Below are positions 15,521 through 18,701 of a stretch of 18,701 nt of DNA, one piece after another. The stretch spans positions 1 to 18,701 of the forward strand of contig JADGCR010000017.1 of NCBI GenBank assembly GCA_015228895.1, read 5' to 3'. The position numbers and the translations under genes are program-made. Source of the stretch: Magnetococcales bacterium. GTDB lineage: Bacteria > Pseudomonadota > Magnetococcia > Magnetococcales > Magnetaquicoccaceae. Within the stretch, counting starts at the first letter, position 1. Every line of letters starts with the position of its first letter. The notes under the pieces were generated by a model. That model saw only the letters and a program-made list of their open reading frames with translations. It was not told where the DNA came from and did no database searches.

Positions 15521-15604
15521 GTGTCAAAGGGAGGTGCGCTGGCTTTTGTTGTCGTCGTTTTTTTGACCTCTTTTGGTAAATCATTCGTCTGGATGGAATT
15601 CTGA
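15521..15604 (+). CDS. Possible 27-residue hydrophobic leader peptide
   Basis: A GTG-initiated frame encodes a 27-residue peptide with a hydrophobic core (ALAFVVVVFLTSF). Its stop overlaps the next start as TGATG (15602-15606), a layout typical of translational coupling. No good Shine-Dalgarno precedes the GTG, so this may be chance in a T-rich spacer. Confidence 0.2.
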   Translation: MSKGGALAFVVVVFLTSFGKSFVWMEF

Positions 15605-17061
15605 TGAAAAAATCATTGTTGGATGACTTGATCGTGGATGTGGACGGCGCGACTTATCTGTTGCGCCGCCGTACCGCCGAACTGCTGGAAACCATGACCT
15701 CGGTCAAGGGGAACAAATGGGTGTTGAGCGATTTTGGCGGTGCCCCTCCCAAATTCCTCACCGTCGAAGCCCCGGTCAAGTATGCGGAAATCGTGGCGCA
15801 ACGCCGTCTGCTGGAGATGGGCGAGACCGGCGAGCACGCCCGCATTTGCACCCACTGGAAACGGGCCAGGGGAAAAACCACCACCGATCTCTTTTGCACC
15901 GTGGTCGAAGGGGAGCTCTACAGCGCTTTCGAGGACCGCGCCCACGACGATTCCAACCACCATCTGCTCTTTTCCGTGCATGCCCTGCTGTTTGCCACCC
16001 TGCGGGAGCACTCCAGGAACAAAACCGTTCTGGTGATGTTCGAACACGACCGTCATGTGGATCTCCTGTTGGGGCGGTCGGGTCAGGTGCTGGCCTCCAG
16101 TCGGGCCTCCGTCTATGCCTACTCCCCGGAGGCCAGAGAGAGTCTGGCGGAAACCGTGGGACAGGAAATCCGTTCCATGCTGGCGGATGTCACGGGGAAA
16201 CTGGAGTTGATGGTGCATTTCAGTTGGTTGGTGGGTGAAGAGACGGAAGGCTCCTCGACCACCGGGCACTCCTCCATCACCGGCAGCAGCGGCTTTTCCG
16301 CCTTCGGCGCGGATACCAGGGACGCCTCCACCTCCACAGGCTGGGCCGCAACCGGGGAGAGCGCCGTCACTCTCGGCAAGGAGCAGACCCGGATGATGTC
16401 CGCGGAATGGGCGCACAAACTCGCCAAGTCCCTGGATGTTCCGTTGAAATCCCTGAAACCGCGCATGCACGACAGCCGGGGGCAGGAGTTTGTCGCCTCC
16501 TCCCTCCCCGCCGCCTTGCAGGCTTTGACCGTTTCCGACTCCTCCTCGCCCGCTTTGGACCGGATGCAGTATCTGGCGCAACGTTCCGTGCCCCTGGTCA
16601 CCTTTTTCTCCCTTCTGCTGGTGGCGGGTCTCTATCTGGGGGCCCTCTGGCTGCAACGCCAGTCCAACCTCATGGCGGACGAGACCATGAAGTTGACCGA
16701 TATCGTCAGCAGCGCGGCCATGAAGGTGGAACCGGTGGATCCCGGCTATCAGAAGGTGGTCGCCTTCACCGACAACCTGAGCCGCTTGAAGGTCGCCCCC
16801 TCGTTGCAAGGGATTCTCACCGACGTGACCAAATCGTTGAGCGGGAGAATCCAGTTCGATCAGGTGGTGGTCGAGTACGACGCCCAGGCCAAGGCCGTGT
16901 TGACTTTGAAGGGGCGGGTCAAGTCCGGTTTTCCTCAAGCCAGTCAGGAGCACGAGGCGTTCATCTCCAGCCTGACCAGCCGCAACTACCGGGTGTTGAA
17001 GAGTGACTTTTCCACCGATGTGATGGAACTGCAATTTACCCTCAAACTGGAGCGGGAGTGA
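15604..17061 (+). CDS. PilM-PilN-type fusion (MshI/GspL-like) assembly platform protein
   Basis: 485 aa. The N-terminal part (about 1-320) is cytoplasmic and resembles the degenerate actin-like PilM/MshI fold: HVDLLLGRSGQVLASSRASV followed by SLAETVGQEIRSMLADVTGK parallels the repeat where MshI/PilM read a short Asp-x-x-hydrophobic strand and then ExxRSL. A Ser/Thr/Gly-rich insert occupies about 214-258. One membrane helix at about 329-350 (VPLVTFFSLLLVAGLYLGAL) is followed by a periplasmic PilN-like ferredoxin-fold domain about 380-485 (LQGILTDVTKSLSGRIQF, then VVVEYDAQAKAVLTLKGRV). This is the GspL/MshI plan: PilM and PilN in one chain. Start ATG 15604 follows GGATGGA by 6 nt. It probably pairs with the preceding PilO/MshJ-like protein and recruits the MshE ATPase. 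Family assignment is by architecture, not by close sequence match. Confidence 0.65.
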   Translation: MKKSLLDDLIVDVDGATYLLRRRTAELLETMTSVKGNKWVLSDFGGAPPKFLTVEAPVKYAEIVAQRRLLEMGETGEHARICTHWKRARGKTTTDLFCTVVEGELYSAFEDRAHDDSNHHLLFSVHALLFATLREHSRNKTVLVMFEHDRHVDLLLGRSGQVLASSRASVYAYSPEARESLAETVGQEIRSMLADVTGKLELMVHFSWLVGEETEGSSTTGHSSITGSSGFSAFGADTRDASTSTGWAATGESAVTLGKEQTRMMSAEWAHKLAKSLDVPLKSLKPRMHDSRGQEFVASSLPAALQALTVSDSSSPALDRMQYLAQRSVPLVTFFSLLLVAGLYLGALWLQRQSNLMADETMKLTDIVSSAAMKVEPVDPGYQKVVAFTDNLSRLKVAPSLQGILTDVTKSLSGRIQFDQVVVEYDAQAKAVLTLKGRVKSGFPQASQEHEAFISSLTSRNYRVLKSDFSTDVMELQFTLKLERE

Positions 17062-17066
17062 CCATC

Positions 17067-17783
17067 ATGAAAGCGAAACGCTTTGGTTTGGTTTCCATGT
17101 CTTTGATGCTGCTCTCCGGCACAGCCACCGGGGGGTATCTGGGGTGGCAGGTTTTGCATCCCGTTCTTGCCAAGGGGGTCCAGCAGGAGATACCGGGCGG
17201 GAATGCCGTGTTGGCCAAGGACAGCATGGAGATTCCGGTGATCAACACCGCGGATCGGACCACCATGCGCACCCGCTTGCCGGAACTGGAGCAACTGCGC
17301 GTCCCGGCGGCTCCGGTGCAGGGCGAGGTCAGCATGGTGATGCTGGGTTTCGACACTCAGTTCGTGGACGCGGCCCAGGCGGTCGCCAGCCGTCCCGACG
17401 AGGATCTCAGCAGTCATATCGTCTCCATGGCCTATGTCTCCGGCGGGGACCGTTTCGCCGTGATCGACGGGGAGATGTATCAGGAAGGGGATGAACTCAA
17501 AGGAGAAGAAGGCACCAAGGTGCGGGACATCACCACCGAGAAGGTGCTCCTCTCCGGTCGCTCGGTCCGTCAATGGGTGAAGGTGTTCAACCCGGTCAAG
17601 GTCGAGAAGAAAGTGGTGAAAGAGGAAGAGAAAAAAGTGGAGAAAAGGGTGGAGAAAAAGGTGGAAAAACAGCCCTTTGTCGATCCGGACGCCCCCAAGA
17701 CGGGTGCGGGGGGATTGGCGGAAGCCTTGCAAACCTTCAAAAGCTATTCCGACGTGATGAATTCTCTCAAGGCGGGACAGTAA
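17067..17783 (+). CDS. PilP/GspB/MshK-like inner-membrane protein
   Basis: 238 aa from ATG 17067 (GGGAG 10 nt upstream); the in-frame GTG 17058 would overlap the previous stop as GTGA and add three residues. Seen: N-terminal membrane anchor about 5-31 (FGLVSMSLMLLSG ... YLGWQVL), a low-complexity linker, then a small beta-domain about 117-175 (SGGDRFAVIDGEMYQEGDEL ... VRDITTEKVLLSGRSVRQWV) that matches the pattern of the GspC/GspB/PilP/MshK homology region, which contacts the secretin N-domains. A Lys/Glu/Val-rich tail (about 178-201, repeated EKKV units) and a short C-terminal helix follow, unusual for these families. Last gene of the platform operon. Confidence 0.6.
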   Translation: MKAKRFGLVSMSLMLLSGTATGGYLGWQVLHPVLAKGVQQEIPGGNAVLAKDSMEIPVINTADRTTMRTRLPELEQLRVPAAPVQGEVSMVMLGFDTQFVDAAQAVASRPDEDLSSHIVSMAYVSGGDRFAVIDGEMYQEGDELKGEEGTKVRDITTEKVLLSGRSVRQWVKVFNPVKVEKKVVKEEEKKVEKRVEKKVEKQPFVDPDAPKTGAGGLAEALQTFKSYSDVMNSLKAGQ

Positions 17784-17792
17784 TTTTCCTCG

Positions 17793-17826
17793 GGCAATCG
17801 TGATCACCCGGTGGATCACGGTTGCC
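17793..17826 (+). terminator. Hairpin after the platform operon
   Basis: GGCAATCGTGATC pairs with GATCACGGTTGCC (13 bp, one G-U) around an 8-nt loop, starting 10 bp after the stop at 17783. There is no downstream U-run, so it may be a rho-assisted terminator or a 3' stabilising stem. Confidence 0.5.
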
Positions 17827-17904
17827 TGCGCACGCCTGCCACGCCTGCTTTAGTCCCACCTCGCGCTTTAGCCTCTGCGCACCCCCTTGCGGATGGATGA
17901 AAAG

Positions 17905-17949
17905 CCTCCCGGTTCTGACAGTCCGACAGGACCTTGAAAAACCGGGAGG
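17905..17949. other. Two-tier inverted repeat, possible structured RNA or terminator
   Basis: A perfect 10-bp outer stem (CCTCCCGGTT / AACCGGGAGG) encloses a 25-nt segment with its own GTCC-GACA-GGAC inner stem. On the minus strand it is followed by CTTTTC, so it could be a minus-strand or bidirectional terminator. Confidence 0.45.
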
Positions 17950-17995
17950 TGTTCGCGACCTTTCTTGCGAAAGATGATACACCAGAATGGAGAAA

Positions 17996-18024
17996 TTGGC
18001 AGCCTGTTTTGCAATAAATAATTT
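17996..18024 (+). promoter_or_regulatory. Candidate sigma-70 promoter for rfbA
   Basis: TTGGCA (17996-18001) and TAATTT (18019-18024) with a 17-bp spacer. The -35 is good and the -10 is weak. The same region also reads TTGGCAG...TTTTGCA, an off-spaced sigma-54 look-alike (11 bp between GG and GC). Confidence 0.35.
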
Positions 18025-18029
18025 TTTAT

Positions 18030-18042
18030 TCCACAATGTGGA
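18030..18042. promoter_or_regulatory. Small palindrome TCCACAATGTGGA upstream of rfbA
   Basis: 5-bp arms around AAT, just downstream of the candidate -10; it could be an operator. Short enough to be chance. Confidence 0.25.
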
Positions 18043-18101
18043 TCGTCCGCCTTGTCGGGAGGCTCTTCCGGCGGGGTCTCATTCATGGCAAGGAGAGGTT
18101 C

Positions 18102-18701
18102 ATGTATAAAGGCATCATCCTGGCTGGTGGCAGTGGTTCCCGTCTCCATCCCGCGACCCTGCCGGTCTGCAAGCAACTGTTGCCGGTTTATGACAAGCCG
18201 ATGATCTATTACGGGTTGTCCACCCTCATGCTGGCGGGCATCCAACATGTTTTGATCATCTCCACCCCGCGGGATCTGCCCCGTTTCGAGGAGTTGCTGG
18301 GGGATGGCTCCCGCCTGGGCATGCGTCTGGAGTACGCCCCCCAGGCCGCGCCACGGGGACTGGCCGAGGCGTTCTTGATCGGCGAGACTTTTATCGGTTC
18401 CGATCCGGTGGCCTTGATCCTGGGGGACAACATCTTTTTCGGGGATGCCCTGCCGGGGAAACTGCGGCCTTATGTGGGCCTTAAAAAAGGCGCCTGCGTC
18501 TTCGCCTACACGGTGCGTGATCCGGCCCGTTACGGCGTGGTGGAAATCGACGCCTCCGGCAAAGCGCTGAGCCTGGAGGAGAAACCCCGGCATCCCAAAT
18601 CCAATTATGCCGTCACCGGGCTGTACTTCTACGACAACCAGGTGGTGGAGATGGCCCGCGGCATCCAGCCCTCGGGGCGCGGAGAACTGGAGATCACCGA
18701 T
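18102..18701 (+). CDS. rfbA: Glucose-1-phosphate thymidylyltransferase, 3' end outside window
   Basis: First enzyme of dTDP-L-rhamnose synthesis: glucose-1-phosphate plus dTTP gives dTDP-glucose and pyrophosphate, in the cytoplasm. The first 200 of about 290 residues are present. Seen: the nucleotidyltransferase signature [17 protein letters not shown], the [20 protein letters not shown] motif, [20 protein letters not shown] with GLAEAFLIG, the metal-binding [10 protein letters not shown], and YGVVEID followed by LEEKP and [13 protein letters not shown]. The ATG 18102 start has a strong AAGGAGAGG 3-11 nt upstream. Small substitutions from the common form ([11 protein letters not shown] where many have TRLYPITxAVS) leave key residues in place. 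It probably begins an rml/O-antigen cluster continuing past the window. Confidence 0.95.
   Translation, partial: MYKGIILAGGSGSRLHPATLPVCKQLLPVYDKPMIYYGLSTLMLAGIQHVLIISTPRDLPRFEELLGDGSRLGMRLEYAPQAAPRGLAEAFLIGETFIGSDPVALILGDNIFFGDALPGKLRPYVGLKKGACVFAYTVRDPARYGVVEIDASGKALSLEEKPRHPKSNYAVTGLYFYDNQVVEMARGIQPSGRGELEITD

Larger units (their letters stand above)
17784..18101. other. 318-bp spacer between pilus operon and rfbA, hairpin-rich
   Basis: No credible gene is seen. It contains two substantial inverted repeats (17793-17826 and 17905-17949), an AT-rich stretch at 18012-18030 and candidate promoter elements for rfbA. Confidence 0.6.

Noticed and set aside
15613..17034. A 473-codon minus-strand open frame opposite the PilMN-like gene
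   Set aside because: Low-complexity Gly/His/Gln-rich shadow frame; the + strand product has a membrane helix and PilM/PilN-like pattern.
1..18701. tRNA, rRNA, CRISPR arrays, complete insertion sequences
   Set aside because: None recognised by eye on either strand; the only mobile-element-related signals are the Rpn-family gene and its relic, and no terminal inverted repeats or target-site duplications could be confirmed.

Overview
The window looks like a chromosomal piece from a GC-rich Gram-negative bacterium (outer-membrane secretin, SPOR and peptidoglycan-binding domains, dTDP-sugar synthesis). The mix of an MSHA-like pilus, DUF1566 adhesins, Rpn-family nuclease/transposase genes and DUF1640-like debris would fit a proteobacterium such as a magnetotactic Magnetococcales member. 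That assignment is inference; no marker gene is present.

Region 1 (1-8517, + strand) is a tight operon for an MSHA-type (type IV/T2SS-related) pilus machine. It holds the secretin (MshL-like, 5' end outside the window), a membrane-anchored TPR protein (MshN-like), a very large AAA+ ATPase with a coiled-coil stalk and cell-wall-binding domains (MshM/ExeA-like), the assembly ATPase MshE with a tandem MshEN motif that predicts c-di-GMP binding, and the platform protein MshG.

Region 2 (8518-14260) is visibly more AT-rich and runs on the opposite strand. Reading leftwards from 13961 it encodes a short canonical pilin, a pilin with a putative Ig-like extension, a paralogous pilin-Ig protein with an added C-terminal DUF1566 (Lcl-type) domain, and a secreted stand-alone DUF1566 protein broken by one extra G in an 8-G run. 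The cassette is bracketed by an intact Rpn-family PD-(D/E)XK gene (8813-9724, minus) and a frameshifted C-terminal relic of the same family (about 14260-14663, plus). A frameshifted DUF1640-like relic lies at 8553-8707.

Region 3 (14664-17783, + strand) returns to pilus machinery. A sigma-54-type promoter precedes a small membrane protein (PilO/MshJ-like position), a PilM-PilN-type fusion (MshI/GspL-like) and a PilP/GspB/MshK-like protein. The promoter block is partly duplicated about 670 bp upstream, on the far side of the Rpn relic. After a hairpin-rich 318-bp spacer comes rfbA (rmlA), cut by the window end.

Together the genes describe one pilus system: pilins and adhesive minor pilins (region 2) assembled by the IJK-like platform (region 3) and LNMEG-like machinery (region 1). 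Likely control layers are sigma-54 transcription, c-di-GMP binding by the ATPase and possibly phase variation of a DUF1566 surface protein. The most interesting points are the pilin-Ig-DUF1566 fusion lacking Glu5, the G8 frameshift, the duplicated sigma-54 promoter block and the roughly 450-residue coiled-coil stalk in the MshM-like protein.
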